From contig JAUIIR010000002.1 of NCBI GenBank assembly GCA_030431485.1, forward strand, positions 99,629-163,628: a stretch of 64,000 nucleotides of DNA, in the 5' to 3' direction. Below are positions 63,457-64,000 of this stretch, piece by piece. This DNA comes from Alphaproteobacteria bacterium (GTDB taxonomy: Bacteria; Pseudomonadota; Alphaproteobacteria; Rhodobacterales; Rhodobacteraceae). Both the position numbers and the translations under genes were made by a program. The number at the start of each line of letters is the position of its first letter. Positions within the stretch are counted from its first letter, which is position 1. The notes beneath the pieces are model-generated. The model searched no databases and was not told where the DNA came from. It worked only from the letters and a program-made list of their open reading frames with translations.

Positions 63457-64000
63457 GACACTTCCGTTCCCTCGATCACGGTGCGGAGCAGATCTTTCCG
63501 CGTGATCACGCCCACATCCTGTCCGCTCTCCTGCACAAGGACAGCGCTGTCGGTGTCGATGGCGAGGTTGATCAACGTGCTAAGCGTTTCCTGCGCGTTG
63601 ACGCGTGGTGCGTCCGCGTCAATCGGACCATGCGTGGCGACATGCGTGTCGATGGGCTGCATAACAGCATGGGCGTGCACCACCTTGAGCCGCGAAATGC
63701 CCGCAACGAAATCTGCTACATAGTCATCTGCCGGATGCATAACGATGTCTTCTGCTGTTCCCATCTGAACAAGCTTGCCGTCGCGCATGATCGCAATGCG
63801 GTCACCAATGCGCACGGCTTCGTCCAGATCGTGGGTGATGAAGACTGTTGTTTTCTTGAGAATCTTGCTGAGGCGAATGAATTCATCCTGCAATTGCCGT
63901 CGGATCAGTGGATCAAGCGCCGAGAAAGGCTCGTCCATCAACAGAACATCCGGATTGGCCGCAAGGGCGCGCGCCAGTCCGACACGTTGCTGCATCCCGC
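63453..64000 (-). CDS. Glycine-betaine/proline-type ABC transporter ATPase, 5' end outside the window
   Basis: The 182 visible residues are the C-terminal part of an OpuAA/ProV-type ATPase: the signature (S)GGMQQRVGLARAL at the window edge, Walker B VLLMDEPFSALDP, H-loop FITHDLDEAV, and then a C-terminal CBS-like regulatory domain (about the last 70 residues) as in ProV. It drives the permease below. The reading frame continues beyond the right edge. With the permease and hydrolase it is an operon transcribed leftwards. Confidence 0.93.
   Translation of the reverse strand, partial: GMQQRVGLARALAANPDVLLMDEPFSALDPLIRRQLQDEFIRLSKILKKTTVFITHDLDEAVRIGDRIAIMRDGKLVQMGTAEDIVMHPADDYVADFVAGISRLKVVHAHAVMQPIDTHVATHGPIDADAPRVNAQETLSTLINLAIDTDSAVLVQESGQDVGVITRKDLLRTVIEGTEVS

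Overview
The window looks like a chromosomal segment of a marine alphaproteobacterium of the Rhodobacteraceae (Roseobacter group). I base this on the GC-rich codon use, the gene families (short-form GltX, NsrR/RirA-like Rrf2 protein, KpsC/KpsS capsule enzymes, TadE/TadG-like proteins, extended ProW-like permease) and an FNR-type box. Genus is not resolved. Coding density is high; I see no insertion sequence, prophage, CRISPR array or replication origin. One tRNA gene (Gly, anticodon TCC) is present. Genes are cut by both window edges.

Layout. 1-6.8 kb: partial inositol-phosphatase-family gene, an NAD(P)-binding protein, and the glycine cleavage genes gcvT-gcvH-gcvP behind a tandem glycine riboswitch, then an NsrR-like regulator with a perfect FNR box in front. 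6.9-18.2 kb: a gamma-glutamylcyclotransferase-like protein, a DUF2254 membrane protein, gltX, a Tat-exported metallo-beta-lactamase-fold protein, a small zincin, an 18-repeat MORN protein, nadE, hppD with a divergent Lrp/AsnC regulator and a clear operator, a secreted trypsin-like protease and nadK. 18.4-24.4 kb: glyA, a leucine-rich leader peptide with alternative hairpins ahead of cupin-leuA, and an Lhr-type helicase. 24.5-33.1 kb: an MFS transporter, then ribE and ribD-nrdR separated by three opposite-strand capsule genes (kpsS, an export lipoprotein, kpsC), and yjbQ.

33.3-47.5 kb: a short-chain dehydrogenase, a 54-residue predicted secreted protein, dnaG-rpoD-hlyU, glutamate dehydrogenase, three TadE/TadG-like genes, a beta-hydroxyacid dehydrogenase, an ABC exporter and tRNA-Gly. 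47.6-54.4 kb: a probable amino-acid-derivative catabolic locus (Asp/Glu racemase superfamily protein, M24 hydrolase, diaminopropionate ammonia-lyase-like enzyme) divergent from a ThDP enzyme across a 40-bp almost perfect palindrome, with an APC permease next to it. 54.5-58.7 kb: a four-gene MCE lipid-transport operon. 59-64 kb: a hydratase/CoA-transferase pair resembling the mesaconyl-CoA enzymes, converging on a glycine-betaine-type ABC transporter operon that carries an alpha/beta hydrolase.

The most unusual points are the 48-54 kb catabolic locus with its giant palindrome, an in-frame palindromic micro-repeat found in two unrelated genes (nadE and the ThDP enzyme, both encoding FLP-x-GK), the leucine attenuator-like leader placed before a cupin gene rather than directly before leuA, the split rib operon, and the 9-unit internal duplication of the MORN protein.
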